Positions 35,620 to 44,738 of a stretch of DNA of 64,000 nucleotides are shown here, piece by piece. Location: positions 1 through 64,000 of the forward strand of contig NZ_JAOPFX010000002.1 in NCBI RefSeq assembly GCF_025515205.1, written 5' to 3'. Source of the DNA: Microbacterium fluvii (GTDB lineage: Bacteria; Actinomycetota; Actinomycetes; Actinomycetales; Microbacteriaceae). The position numbers and the translations under genes were made by a program. Under the pieces are notes generated by a model. The model saw only the letters and a list, made by a program, of their open reading frames with translations. It was not told where the DNA came from and did no database searches. Within the stretch, counting starts at the first letter, position 1. Each line of letters starts with the position of its first letter.

Positions 35620-37596
35620 GTGACTCCGCGCGTGCTGCGGGCCGCCGGCCCCGCGATCCTCATCGCCGCGGCACTGGTCGCCGCGATCTGGGCGCTGGCC
35701 GTCGGCGGCGGTGCCGCGCCGCTCGTGATCGGCGACCCTGGTCCCCTCGTGCGCTGGGGGCTGCCGCTGGCGAACCTCGCGGTCAATCTGACCGCAGCCG
35801 GCACCGTCGGCTCGCTCGTGGCCGCCCTCTATGCCCTGCGCTCGGGCACCCGCGAGTTCGACGCCGCCCTCGATCTCGCCTCGATCAGCGCCGCGATCTT
35901 CACGGTCGCCGCCGCCGCGACGGGGTTCCTCACCTTCATCGACGCCTTCAACCCCACGGTCAACGCCGGCGCCGAGTTCGGCGCGCAGCTGGGCCGCTAT
36001 CTCGTCGAGACCGAGGCCGGGCGGGCATGGCTCATCACCACGATCGCGGCTGCCGTGCTCACGGTGCTGACCTTCGCCGTGCGCGGCTGGACCTCCACGC
36101 TGCTGGTAGCGATCCTCGCCGTGGCCGCCCTCGTGCCGATGGGAACGCTCGGGCACTCCGGCGACGAGGCGAACCACAACGCCGCAACCATGGCGATCGT
36201 GCTGCACATCATCGCCGCCGCCGTGTGGCTCGGCGGGCTCGTGCTCGTCGTCGTCGTGCGCGCCGTCGTCGACCGCGACGAGATCGCGGTCGTGCTCACG
36301 CGCTACTCGTCGATCGCGCTGGTCGCCTTCCTCGTGGTCGCGATCTCGGGCACGGTGCGCGCCGCCGTCGGACTCAGCTCGCTCGCCGACCTCGCCACGC
36401 CGTACGGCAGCATCCTCGTCGTCAAGATCGTCGCCCTCGTCGCGCTCGGCGTTCTCGGCGCGGTCTACCGCCGCCGGCTCATCGGGCGCCTGCACGACGA
36501 CCGCCCCGCCCGCCGCTTCTGGAGCCTGATCGCGCTCGAACTCGCCTTCATGGGCATCGCCAGCGGCGCCGCCGCGGCCCTGGCCCAGACGCCTCCTCCG
36601 GTCGATGCCACCCTCCCGACCGCGCAGACGCCGGCGCAGATCCTCACGGGTGCGCTGCTGCCGCCCGAACTGACGCTCGAGCGCTGGCTCACGACATGGG
36701 AGGTCGACCTGCTCTGGGCGTTCGCCGCCGGATTCGGGCTGTTCTTCTATCTCGCGGGCGTGTGGCGCCTGCGCCGCCGCGGCGACCGCTGGCCCGTCTA
36801 CCGCACGGTGCTCTGGACGGCGGGGATGCTGCTGCTTCTCTGGGTGACCTGCGGGCCGGTCAACGCGTACCAGGACTACCTGTTCAGCGTGCACATGCTC
36901 GGCCACATGCTGCTGACTATGGCCATCCCGCTGCTGCTCGTCTCGGGCGCACCGGTGACCCTCGCCCTGCGGGCGATCCGCAAGCGCGACGACGGCACCC
37001 GCGGCGGGCGCGAGTGGATCCTCTGGGCCGTGCACACGCCGTTCTCGCGGGTCGTCACCAACCCGTTCTTCGCGGCGGCGATGTTCATCGGGTCGCTGTG
37101 GATCTTCTACTACACCGACCTGTTCCGCTGGTCGCTCTACGAGCACATCGGGCACGAGTGGATGACGGCGCACTTCCTGATCAGCGGGTACCTCTTCGTG
37201 CTCTCGCTCATCGGCGCAGACCCGGTGCCCTACCGGGCCCCCTACCCGTTCCGCCTGCTCACCCTCATCGCCGTCATGGCGATGCACGCCTTCTTCGGCA
37301 TCGCGATCATGATGCAGTCGGGGCTCATGGTCTCGGAGTGGTTCGGCGCGATGGGGCGCACGTGGGGCGCGACCCCGCTCGAAGACCAGTACGTCGGCGG
37401 CGGAGTGGCGTGGTCGATCGGCGAGATCCCCACCCTGATCCTCGCGATCACCGTGGCGATCCAGTGGAGCCGCTCCGACGAGCGCGCGCAGCGCCGCGCC
37501 GACCGGCACGCCGACCGCACGGGCGATGCCGAACTCGACGCCTACAACGCCAGGCTCGCGGCCCTCGCCGAGCGCGACGCCCGCCGCGGCGGCTGA
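35620..37596 (+). CDS. CopD-CtaG fusion membrane protein (copper / cytochrome oxidase assembly)
   Basis: A 658-residue integral membrane protein. Residues about 1-320 carry the CopD-like half (GTLGHSGDEANHNAATMAIVLHII, with conserved His); residues about 345-610 carry the CtaG half (SVHMLGHMLLTMAIPLLL and MAMHAFFGIAI, with further His). It probably brings copper across the membrane or helps build cytochrome c oxidase. This fusion is usual in actinobacteria. TAGGCT (35608-35613) lies six bases before the GTG, predicting a leaderless mRNA. Confidence 0.92.
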   Translation: MTPRVLRAAGPAILIAAALVAAIWALAVGGGAAPLVIGDPGPLVRWGLPLANLAVNLTAAGTVGSLVAALYALRSGTREFDAALDLASISAAIFTVAAAATGFLTFIDAFNPTVNAGAEFGAQLGRYLVETEAGRAWLITTIAAAVLTVLTFAVRGWTSTLLVAILAVAALVPMGTLGHSGDEANHNAATMAIVLHIIAAAVWLGGLVLVVVVRAVVDRDEIAVVLTRYSSIALVAFLVVAISGTVRAAVGLSSLADLATPYGSILVVKIVALVALGVLGAVYRRRLIGRLHDDRPARRFWSLIALELAFMGIASGAAAALAQTPPPVDATLPTAQTPAQILTGALLPPELTLERWLTTWEVDLLWAFAAGFGLFFYLAGVWRLRRRGDRWPVYRTVLWTAGMLLLLWVTCGPVNAYQDYLFSVHMLGHMLLTMAIPLLLVSGAPVTLALRAIRKRDDGTRGGREWILWAVHTPFSRVVTNPFFAAAMFIGSLWIFYYTDLFRWSLYEHIGHEWMTAHFLISGYLFVLSLIGADPVPYRAPYPFRLLTLIAVMAMHAFFGIAIMMQSGLMVSEWFGAMGRTWGATPLEDQYVGGGVAWSIGEIPTLILAITVAIQWSRSDERAQRRADRHADRTGDAELDAYNARLAALAERDARRGG

Positions 37597-37603
37597 CGAG
37601 AGG

Positions 37604-37623
37604 GCGGATGCGGCAGCATCCGC
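37604..37623. terminator. Hairpin of GCGGATGC/GCATCCGC between convergent genes
   Basis: GCGGATGC (37604-37611) and GCATCCGC (37616-37623) form a perfect eight-base stem with a four-base loop, between the stops of the CopD-CtaG gene and the convergent unknown gene. Confidence 0.6.
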
Positions 37624-37629
37624 TTGCGA

Positions 37630-38694
37630 TCAGCTCGCGTCGATGCCGGTGATCTGAATCGACGCCGTGCCGTCGGGGAGCACTTCGATGTCGCCGGTGA
37701 CGACGAACGGCACGTCGTCGACGACCTCGCTGATCGAGCCGTCGAACAGCGACTGGATCTGCACCGTGATGCGGGCGACGCCCTGGGTGGCCGGGATCTT
37801 CCAGTCCGCACCGTCGGGCTCGACGGTGACGGTGGGCTGCACGGCGATCGTCCATTCGGGCAGCGACGCGATGCGGTCTTCGACGTAGTACCCGAACGGA
37901 CACCCCGTGGGCTGCAGCACCTGCTGCGTCGCGCAGTCGGAGAGGAACTCGGCGACGCTGGACTGCACGACCGACACGAACTCGTCGGTGGGCTCGGCCT
38001 GCACCTTGACGGGGATATCGGCGAAGGGGCTGTCAGAGAGCACGGCCACTCCAGGTGTCGCCGAGATCTCGGAGTCGACCGAGACCGAATAGATGCCGGG
38101 CGAGAACACGAGCAGCGACACCGGCGCGGTCGGGTCGGCATCGAGCCCGTCGGGCGAGACCTGCCGCTTGTCGAGGGCGAAGCCGTTGACGTCGAAGCTC
38201 ATCGATCCGCGCACCGTGAGATCGAGCACCGCGAGCGGGCTGGTGGCGAACCGCCACGTGGGCACGACGCCGATGAAGCCGCTGCGCGCCACCTCGAACG
38301 TGGTGCGGCCAGGGTGGCCGCCGGCCGTATAGGCGACGGTCACGTGCGCCGTGTCGCCAGAGGCCTCTTCGCCCACGACCTCGACGTCGCCGAGTGCGGC
38401 GAGGGCATCGCGGCGCAGCAGCACGTCGGAGGCGTACTCGTCGAGGCCCGACGCGGCGAGGTCGGCCGAGCTCACGGCGACTCCCGGAATCGCCAGGGCG
38501 TCGGCCGCGCGGCCGCTGGAGAGCAGCTCGAGGTAGCGCTCGACGAAGGCCGTGGGGCTGTAGAGCTCGCGGTAGAGGGCCGCCGCCCCGGCGCCGAGTG
38601 CGCCCAGCAGCACGAGGCCGACCAGCCCCAGCAGGGTCAGATCCCACGCCAGAGAGCGGCGCCTGCGTCGCGGCGCCGCCGACGGCTCGTCCAT
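37630..38694 (-). CDS. Membrane-anchored protein of unknown function
   Basis: A 354-residue protein. A basic stretch (PRRRRRSLAWD) and one hydrophobic helix at residues about 18-42 anchor it, with a long outside part rich in beta strands. Residues about 45-100 (SPTAFVERYLELLSSGRAADAL) are like the helical DUF4878/lumazine-type N-terminal regions of secreted actinobacterial proteins. Two Cys (DCATQQ and GCPFGY) may form a disulfide. I chose ATG at 38694 over GTG at 38709 because a GGGGG run sits seven bases before it. No function is recognised. Confidence 0.75.
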   Translation of the reverse strand: MDEPSAAPRRRRRSLAWDLTLLGLVGLVLLGALGAGAAALYRELYSPTAFVERYLELLSSGRAADALAIPGVAVSSADLAASGLDEYASDVLLRRDALAALGDVEVVGEEASGDTAHVTVAYTAGGHPGRTTFEVARSGFIGVVPTWRFATSPLAVLDLTVRGSMSFDVNGFALDKRQVSPDGLDADPTAPVSLLVFSPGIYSVSVDSEISATPGVAVLSDSPFADIPVKVQAEPTDEFVSVVQSSVAEFLSDCATQQVLQPTGCPFGYYVEDRIASLPEWTIAVQPTVTVEPDGADWKIPATQGVARITVQIQSLFDGSISEVVDDVPFVVTGDIEVLPDGTASIQITGIDAS

Positions 38695-38781
38695 CGCCCC
38701 CTGGACCACCGCACCAGTCTATGAATCCACACCTGGGAGAGCGCACCGAGGGCGACCGCTCCGCGCGGCTAGCATGAATCG

Positions 38782-40161
38782 GTGACCGCGCCCCCTCTCT
38801 CCGCCGAGCAGGAGGCGCTGTTCCGGCTCATCGAAGACACCCGCGAGCACGTCTTCGTGACGGGGCGGGCGGGAACGGGCAAGTCGACGCTGCTGCAGCA
38901 CCTGGCCTGGAACACGCAGAAGCAGATCGCGGTGTGCGCGCCGACGGGTGTGGCCGCGCTCAACGTCGAGGGGCAGACGATCCATTCGCTGTTCCGACTG
39001 CCGATCGGGCTCATCGCCGCGTCGGAGATCGATCAGTCCGACGCCACCCGCAAGATCCTCAATGCCATCGACACCCTCGTGATCGATGAGATCTCTATGG
39101 TCAACGCCGACCTGATGGATGCCATGGACCGCGCTCTGCGGCAGGCGCGGGGCCGGCGGGCAGAGCCGTTCGGCGGGGTGCAGATCGTGATGTTCGGCGA
39201 TCCGTACCAGCTGGCCCCGGTGCCGCCGCGGGGCGACGAGCTGCGGTACATCCGCGACCATTACCGCTCGTTCTGGTTCTTCGATGCGAAGGTGTGGACC
39301 GGCGGCGACGCCGCCATCGCCGACGGCCCGGCGCTCGACGGCTTCGCGGAGCTCGGTCCGTTCGGTGCGCACCTGAACATCCGCGAGCTCACCGAGATCC
39401 ATCGCCAGGCAGACCCAGCTTTCAAGGCCATGCTCAACGCGGTGCGGCACGGCCGGGTCACCGCCGACATCGCCCAGGTGCTCAACGACACCGGTGCCCG
39501 CACACCCCCGGAACAGGTCGAGGGTGAACCGCCGATCATCACGCTGGCCACGCGCAACGACATCGTCAACAACATCAACCGCCGTCACCTCGACGCGCTG
39601 CCGGGGCGTGCCCAGACCGCCAGCGCCGAGATCAGCGGAGACTTCGGGAGGGGCGAGGCAGGATACCCGGCCGACGCCGAACTCAAGCTCAAGGTGGGCG
39701 CGCAGGTGATGTTCCTGCGCAACGACGTCGGCGGATACCCCGAGCCGCCTCGGTGGGTCAACGGCACCATCGGCACCGTCACGCGGATCGCCGGCGGCAC
39801 CGTGCGCGTCGACGTCGACGGCGAGGAGCACGACGTCGAACCGGCCGTGTGGGAGAGGTTCCGCTACGCCTACGATCCGGGTTCACGCTCGCTCACGCGC
39901 GACATCGTCGCGGAGTTCACCCAGTTCCCGCTGCGGCTCGCGTGGGCCGTCACGATCCACAAGTCTCAGGGCAAGACCTACGAGCGCGCGATCGTCGACC
40001 TCGGGTCGGGGGCGTTCGCTCCCGGCCAGACTTACGTCGCGCTCTCTCGGCTCACGTCGCTCGACGGCCTCTACCTGTCGCGGCCGCTGCGCCCGAGCGA
40101 CATCCGGGTCGACCCCGACGTGCGGCGATTTATGGCTCGACGGGATGCAGCAGCATCCTGA
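38782..40161 (+). CDS. Pif1/RecD-like superfamily 1 DNA helicase
   Basis: A 459-residue ATP-dependent helicase. Walker A is GRAGTGKST (residues 28-36), Walker B is VIDEISM, motif III is FGDPYQLAPV and the C-terminal motifs TIHKSQGKT and QTYVALSR are present. It resembles the small AAA-plus Pif1 type that unwinds 5'-tailed or G-quadruplex DNA. TAGCAT (38770-38775) lies six bases before the GTG, so it is probably leaderless. Length and motifs are complete. Confidence 0.92.
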   Translation: MTAPPLSAEQEALFRLIEDTREHVFVTGRAGTGKSTLLQHLAWNTQKQIAVCAPTGVAALNVEGQTIHSLFRLPIGLIAASEIDQSDATRKILNAIDTLVIDEISMVNADLMDAMDRALRQARGRRAEPFGGVQIVMFGDPYQLAPVPPRGDELRYIRDHYRSFWFFDAKVWTGGDAAIADGPALDGFAELGPFGAHLNIRELTEIHRQADPAFKAMLNAVRHGRVTADIAQVLNDTGARTPPEQVEGEPPIITLATRNDIVNNINRRHLDALPGRAQTASAEISGDFGRGEAGYPADAELKLKVGAQVMFLRNDVGGYPEPPRWVNGTIGTVTRIAGGTVRVDVDGEEHDVEPAVWERFRYAYDPGSRSLTRDIVAEFTQFPLRLAWAVTIHKSQGKTYERAIVDLGSGAFAPGQTYVALSRLTSLDGLYLSRPLRPSDIRVDPDVRRFMARRDAAAS

Positions 40162-40176
40162 TTCCGGATGCCGGCC

Positions 40177-40833
40177 TCAGGCGACCTGCTGCGCCGCTTT
40201 GGCCGCGGCGAGGTCGACGAACAGGTCGGTGTTGAACTGGTAGGCCACCAGCACCTCGTCGATGACCCGCTCCTGCTCGGCGGCGTCCCACGGGGCGGCG
40301 TCGAGCTGCTCGCGGTAGACGTCTTTGAAGGCACGGGGGTCGGCGATGTCGCCGAAGATGTAGAAGCCGATGCCGTTCGTGTCGAAGCCGAAGCGGCGCG
40401 CCATGAGCTTGCCGATGAACTGGCCGCCCGACAGGTCGCCGAGGTAGCGCGTGTAGTGGTGGGCGACGAAGCCGCCCGCCCAGGTGGCGCCGACCTTGTT
40501 GATGCGCTCGACGTAGCGGCGGGTCGTCGGGAGCGGCTCGATGCGCTCTCGCCAATCGGCGCCGATGAGGAACTCGAGGTCGGCTTCGAGGGCAGGGAGT
40601 CGCGTGAGCTTCTCGCTGATGAAGACGGCGGCGACCGGGTCGTTGCGCATGCGGTCGGCCGCGGCCTCGAGGGCCTCGTAGATGAACCAGTGCTGCACCA
40701 CGAGGGCGACATAGTCGTCGCGGGTGCCTTCGCCCTTCATGAGATCGGACATGAAGCCGGCGCCCTCGCTCGAGGAGTGGGCGCCGCTGGAGCGCTCGCG
40801 CAGGGCGGTGGAGAACGGGATCGGGTCGCTCAT
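40177..40833 (-). CDS. Biliverdin-producing haem oxygenase
   Basis: A 218-residue haem oxygenase that opens haem to biliverdin, CO and iron. SSGAHSSSEGAGF provides the proximal His (H19), and RYLGDLSGGQ is the diagnostic distal-helix signature. The ATG at 40833 is seven bases after TATGAT (40846-40841 on the minus strand), so translation is probably leaderless; ATGs at 40842 and 40845 lie inside the -10 region. A DtxR/IdeR-type box overlaps the promoter. The DUF2470 gene lies upstream on the same strand. Confidence 0.93.
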   Translation of the reverse strand: MSDPIPFSTALRERSSGAHSSSEGAGFMSDLMKGEGTRDDYVALVVQHWFIYEALEAAADRMRNDPVAAVFISEKLTRLPALEADLEFLIGADWRERIEPLPTTRRYVERINKVGATWAGGFVAHHYTRYLGDLSGGQFIGKLMARRFGFDTNGIGFYIFGDIADPRAFKDVYREQLDAAPWDAAEQERVIDEVLVAYQFNTDLFVDLAAAKAAQQVA

Positions 40834-40849
40834 GGGAGCCATCATACCT

Positions 40850-40868
40850 TGAGATAAGCTGAACCTAA
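40850..40868 (-). promoter_or_regulatory. DtxR/IdeR-type iron box over the haem oxygenase promoter
   Basis: Reading on the minus strand, TTAGGTTCAGCTTATCTCA (40868-40850) matches 14 of 19 positions of the actinobacterial iron-box consensus TTAGGTTAGGCTAACCTAA. It fills the spacer before the -10 box TATGAT. Repression by iron-loaded DtxR/IdeR is predicted. Confidence 0.7.
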
Positions 40869-40910
40869 GTAAAAATCTCGTGACACGATGCCCAGCGTGG
40901 GCTGTGAGCG

Positions 40911-41222
40911 TCAGGAGTGCGGGCGGGGCTCCACGCCGAGTGCGGCGCACGCGGCATCGTAGAGGGCCACGATCTCGCGGCGCACCTCGCGGCGCTCGGT
41001 GATGGGTCCACCCGGCCACGGCACATCGACGTCGAGCTCGGCACCGTCGGCGAGAGTCGCCCGCCACTGCCCGCCGTCGCCGTCGAAGCCCGTCATCGTC
41101 GCCGCCACCACATCCGCGTCGAGCGCGAACGCACGTGCGATCAGCACGTTGTCGTCGCCGTGGTCGTTGTTCATGTGGCCGAGCACGCCGGCGAGGGCAT
41201 CGGGGTCGAAGCGGTGCGTCAT
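40911..41222 (-). CDS. DUF2470 domain-containing protein
   Basis: A 103-residue protein. HMNNDHGDDNVLIARAF is the conserved opening of DUF2470, the domain also found at the end of HugZ-type haem-degrading proteins. It likely helps haem binding or breakdown and lies directly upstream of haem oxygenase. The ATG follows a GGGGGG run. The iron-controlled promoter is between the two genes, so they are not simply one transcript. Confidence 0.88.
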   Translation of the reverse strand: MTHRFDPDALAGVLGHMNNDHGDDNVLIARAFALDADVVAATMTGFDGDGGQWRATLADGAELDVDVPWPGGPITERREVRREIVALYDAACAALGVEPRPHS

Positions 41223-41301
41223 CCCCCCAGATTACGGGGCCGTGCCCGGGCGGAAGCGCGGCGTGTGTTTGAATCTATGTGAGCCACCGGGGGGTGAGAT
41301 C

Positions 41302-42576
41302 ATGAGGCAGTTCACCGGCAAGCGCGGCGCGATCGCCGCCGCAGCGGCATGCCTGATGGTCGTCATGACACTGAGCGGCTGCGCGCAGGCTCCCACCGTG
41401 AGCATCGATCTGCCCGAGCAGGCCGCCGGGGCTTTCCCAGACGACACGACCCAGCAGATGCAGGATGCGGTCTCGCACGCCATGGCGGCGGCGGGCGCTT
41501 CGGGCGCGATCGTCGGGGTCTGGGCGCCGTGGAGCGGATCATGGGTGGCCGGAGTCGGCACGCAGTCCTTCGCCGACGACACCCCCGTCTCTGTCGACGA
41601 CAGGTTCCACGTGGCCGACGTCACGCGTGCGATGACCTGCGACATCCTCTACGACCTCGACGCGCAGAAGAAGCTCGACGCCGATGCCAGCGTCACCGAC
41701 TACGTCGGCGGGGTGGCCCAGCTCGAAGACATCACCCTGCGCCAGCTGTGCGACTCGACCTCCGGCCTGGGCACCTACGAGGGTCAGCTGCTCTCGTCGT
41801 GGCTGCGCACTCCCGATCGTGCGTGGAATCCGCGAGAGCTGGCCGCCTACGGCATCGGCAAGCGCAACGGCCAGACGCCGGGCACCGCCTACCGCAGCTC
41901 CGACGCCGGCTACCTGCTGCTCGGCCTCGCGCTCGAGCGGGCGAGCGGGATGACGGCGCAGGAGCTCGTCGACGAGTACATCGCCGAGCCGCTCGCGCTC
42001 GAGAAGACCGCGCTGCCGGCGGCGGCCTCGTCGGGGCTCGAAGGCGACGACGTGCTCACCGGCCTGTTCACGAAGAAGGTCAAGGGCAAGCGGCAGTGCA
42101 CCGAGCCGACCGAGGTGACCGGCACCTCGTCGAGCGTGGGCTTCACCGATTCGGGGGTCGTCTCGGACGTCGCCGATCTGGGGCGGTATGCGCAGGCCCT
42201 CGCGACCGACGCACTGCTGCCGAAGGGAAGCGACCGCTACGCGCAGATCTACCCCGCATCATCGAAGGCGCAGTCGTGGGATCAGCGCAGCGGCGGAACG
42301 GTGCGCATGGGGTCGATGGTCGGCCAGTACGGCGCCGTTCCCGGCTACGCCACCTCGGCGTTCTCGGACCCGGCCTCGGGGCTGACCGTCGTCGTGGCGC
42401 TGAACAACTCGGCCGCCGGGGGCAAGATGGCCGCCTACCTCTCCTGGGAGCTCGCGGCGCTCGCGTCGAAAGCGCCCGCGGCATCGGGTGAGACCGCGCC
42501 CGACGCCGGGCTCCCCTGGACGGCCGAGCAGCAGCACGACAAGCTCGCCGACGCCGCGATCTGCAGCACCGAGTGA
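41302..42576 (+). CDS. Class C beta-lactamase/serine hydrolase-like lipoprotein, probably catalytically inactive
   Basis: A 424-residue exported lipoprotein with lipobox LSGC (Cys27). The fold is that of penicillin-binding-like serine hydrolases, but all three active-site motifs are changed. SxxK is D106-V-T-R109 (VADVTR); the YxN motif is S199-S-D201 (YRSSDAGY); the HxG motif is Q-Y-G (VGQYGAVPGY). It should therefore bind rather than hydrolyse its ligand, or use other chemistry. The Shine-Dalgarno GGGGGG lies before the ATG. Its stop overlaps the next gene (GTGA). Confidence 0.85.
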   Translation: MRQFTGKRGAIAAAAACLMVVMTLSGCAQAPTVSIDLPEQAAGAFPDDTTQQMQDAVSHAMAAAGASGAIVGVWAPWSGSWVAGVGTQSFADDTPVSVDDRFHVADVTRAMTCDILYDLDAQKKLDADASVTDYVGGVAQLEDITLRQLCDSTSGLGTYEGQLLSSWLRTPDRAWNPRELAAYGIGKRNGQTPGTAYRSSDAGYLLLGLALERASGMTAQELVDEYIAEPLALEKTALPAAASSGLEGDDVLTGLFTKKVKGKRQCTEPTEVTGTSSSVGFTDSGVVSDVADLGRYAQALATDALLPKGSDRYAQIYPASSKAQSWDQRSGGTVRMGSMVGQYGAVPGYATSAFSDPASGLTVVVALNNSAAGGKMAAYLSWELAALASKAPAASGETAPDAGLPWTAEQQHDKLADAAICSTE

Positions 42577-43454
42577 GCGCGCGCACATCGGGCACCGCGC
42601 CGGCGGTGCTGCTGGTCGCGGTCGGACTCGCGTGCCAGGAGGTCGGGGCATCGCTCGCGGTGCTGCTGTTCGACGACGTCGGGCCGCTCGGCATGGTGAT
42701 GCTGCGCCTCGTCTTCTCGGCGATCGTGCTGCTGGCCATCGCGCGGCCCACGCTGCGAGGACACGGCCGCGACGGATGGGTCTCGGTGGCGCTGTTCGGG
42801 CTCGTGCTGGCCCTGATGAACGGCCTGTTCTACCTCGCGCTCGAGCGGCTGCCGCTCGGCGTCACCGTGACGATCGAGGTGCTCGGGCCGCTCGTGCTCT
42901 CGATCGTCGCCGCCCGCCGCGCCTCGGCGTGGCTGTGGGCGGCTCTCGCATTCTGCGGCGTGCTCGCCCTCGGCGGGGGAGCGGGGTGGGGCAGCCTCGA
43001 CCCGATCGGCGTGCTGTTCGCGCTCGGCGCCGCGGCGAGCTGGGCCTTCTACATCCTGGCGTCGGCGCGCGTGGGCCGGCAGTTCCCCCAGCTCGACGGA
43101 CTCGCCCTGGCCATGACCGTTGGCGCGCTCGTGGCGCTGCCGTTCGGCATCATCCAGGCCCAGCACGCGCTGCTGCGCGTCGACCTGCTGGCCATCGGCG
43201 CCGCCGTCGCGGTGCTGTCGTCAACCATCCCCTACGCCCTCGAGCTCATCGCCCTGCGGCGCCTGCCGGCGGCGGTCTTCGCGATCCTCATGAGCCTGTC
43301 GCCGGCGACCGCGGCGCTCGCCGGCTTCGTGCTGCTCGGCCAGCAGCTCGCGCCGCTGCAGCTGGCGGGCGTCGCGCTGGTCATCGCCGCGTCGATCGGC
43401 GCCGTGCGTTCGTCGGCTCGCGCCGCGGGCGAGGTGGCGGAGCCGCTCGGCTGA
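42573..43454 (+). CDS. EamA/DMT family exporter
   Basis: A 293-residue membrane protein with ten helices in two EamA halves. The second half begins near LDPIGVLFALGAAASWAFYI, and AVLSSTIPYALELIALRRLPAA matches the RhtA-like branch that exports threonine, homoserine or other amino acids. The GTG overlaps the preceding stop (GTGA at 42573-42576). Coupling to the inactive serine-hydrolase gene suggests a joint role in wall or amino-acid handling, inferred only. Confidence 0.88.
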   Translation: MSARTSGTAPAVLLVAVGLACQEVGASLAVLLFDDVGPLGMVMLRLVFSAIVLLAIARPTLRGHGRDGWVSVALFGLVLALMNGLFYLALERLPLGVTVTIEVLGPLVLSIVAARRASAWLWAALAFCGVLALGGGAGWGSLDPIGVLFALGAAASWAFYILASARVGRQFPQLDGLALAMTVGALVALPFGIIQAQHALLRVDLLAIGAAVAVLSSTIPYALELIALRRLPAAVFAILMSLSPATAALAGFVLLGQQLAPLQLAGVALVIAASIGAVRSSARAAGEVAEPLG

Positions 43455-43472
43455 CGAACGGCGGATGCTGAC

Positions 43473-44000
43473 TCAGCCGTGTGCGAGCAGCTGCAGGCCG
43501 ACGACGGCCAGGCCCAGGGCGGCCTCGGCTCCGAGGGCGATCACCCGCTGCCAGAAGGTGAGGTCGACCCGTCGGATCGCCGCGTACCCGATGGCCACGA
43601 GCGCGACGATCAGGGCGATCGTGGATGCCCGGAGGGCGGCATCCGTCGTCCACACCCCGACGACCGCGAGCACCAGGAACACGAACGGCAGCGCCAGCGC
43701 CCCGAGGGCGCCGAAGCTCGAGGCCACCATCTCGCGCAGCTGCTGTCTCGTGGGGAGGGCTTCGTGGGCGACGAGGTGCGCGACGACGTCGGCGACGAAC
43801 ACCGCGAGCAGCACGGCGAACACGGTGACCGCGAGGGTGCTCAGAGCGGTGGTCGCCTCGATGTGGCCGTGTGCATGCATCGCGACGATGACCGCGAGCC
43901 CGGTGAAGGTGAGATAGATGCGCTCCTTGAGCACCGCGGCGCGCAACTCGCGCGTCTCGACATCGGGGTGCTCCCGGCGCATGCGGCGGCGTCGGCTCAT
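43473..44000 (-). CDS. Four-helix membrane protein of unknown function
   Basis: A 175-residue protein. A basic N-terminus (MSRRRRMRREH) precedes four hydrophobic helices; the pair VADVVAHLVAHEALPTRQQ has two His near the membrane edge. It has no recognised family beyond uncharacterised actinobacterial membrane proteins. Its ATG lies one base after the stop of the TetR gene, so it is probably translated with and controlled by that regulator. Confidence 0.75.
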   Translation of the reverse strand: MSRRRRMRREHPDVETRELRAAVLKERIYLTFTGLAVIVAMHAHGHIEATTALSTLAVTVFAVLLAVFVADVVAHLVAHEALPTRQQLREMVASSFGALGALALPFVFLVLAVVGVWTTDAALRASTIALIVALVAIGYAAIRRVDLTFWQRVIALGAEAALGLAVVGLQLLAHG

Positions 44001-44001
44001 T

Positions 44002-44652
44002 TCAGCCCCTCTGCAGTGCGGCGGCGGGTGCGACCTGGCCGAGCAGCAGCTCGCGCGCGGCGATGATCCGCTGCTCGAACAGCACGCTGAACGACTCGGT
44101 GTCGCGGGAGAGGAAGTCGCTCATCGCGGCGCGCGCGAGGGCGCCCACGAGGTGGGCGGCCAGGTCGGCGCGCAGGTCGCCCTCCGCGAGCTGCTCGCGC
44201 TGCTCGATGAGGCGCACGTCGAACAGCTCGCGCTCGCGGGCCTGCTCGAGCAGTCGCTGCAGCAGCCGCGGCTCTGCTTCGATCGCGGCGCGCAGCTCTG
44301 AGACCGCATCGCCGGTGAGATCCAGAGCTTTCCAGCGCTCCTCATGCAGCAGCGCCAGGTCGGCGACCAGCGTCGGCGACAGTTCTCGGTGGGTGCCGGC
44401 GTCGCCTCCGGCGAGAAAGCGGGCAACGGCGGCCGCATCCGATCGATCGAGCGGGATGCCGAGCACGGCGTCGTCTTTCGAGGCGAAGTAGTTGAAGAAC
44501 GTGCGGCGCGAGATCGCCGCCTCGCTGCACACCTCCTCGACGGTGAACCCCGCAAGCCCGCGCTCCGCCGTCAGGCGCCGGGTGAGTCGCACCAGGGTGC
44601 GCGTCGTCTCGGAGCGGCGGCGTTCGCGAAGGGTATCTGCACCATCGAGCAT
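44002..44652 (-). CDS. TetR/AcrR family transcriptional regulator
   Basis: A 216-residue repressor. The HTH is TVEEVCSEAAISRRTFFNYFASKDD. The ATG at 44652 is chosen because a complete promoter lies just before it on the minus strand: TTGCAC (44688-44683), 17 bases, AATACT (44665-44660), then seven bases. The longer TTG frame starts inside the -35. A palindrome covers the -10 box, so it should repress itself. It heads a two-gene unit with the membrane protein. Confidence 0.9.
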   Translation of the reverse strand: MLDGADTLRERRRSETTRTLVRLTRRLTAERGLAGFTVEEVCSEAAISRRTFFNYFASKDDAVLGIPLDRSDAAAVARFLAGGDAGTHRELSPTLVADLALLHEERWKALDLTGDAVSELRAAIEAEPRLLQRLLEQARERELFDVRLIEQREQLAEGDLRADLAAHLVGALARAAMSDFLSRDTESFSVLFEQRIIAARELLLGQVAPAAALQRG

Positions 44653-44653
44653 G

Positions 44654-44671
44654 GAGTGCAGTATTGCACTC
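44654..44671. promoter_or_regulatory. Operator over the TetR promoter
   Basis: GAGTGCAgtATTGCACTC (44654-44671) is palindromic at 16 of 18 positions. It covers the -10 box AATACT (minus strand) and ends two bases before the start codon, the expected site for autorepression. A divergent TACATT box (44727-44732) serves the Pr6Pr gene about 60 bases away. Confidence 0.7.
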
Positions 44672-44738
44672 TCGGTTCTATCGTGCAAACCACGCGTCGT
44701 GCGGGGGAGGGGCGCGGCGCGCCCCCTACATTGATGCC

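Noticed and set aside
33157..37509. A 1450-codon open frame on the minus strand
   Set aside because: It runs antisense across the TetR, HSL, HU and CopD-CtaG genes, which have clear motifs and ribosome sites. Its composition is low-complexity (R, G, E, H, D), as expected of a shadow frame.
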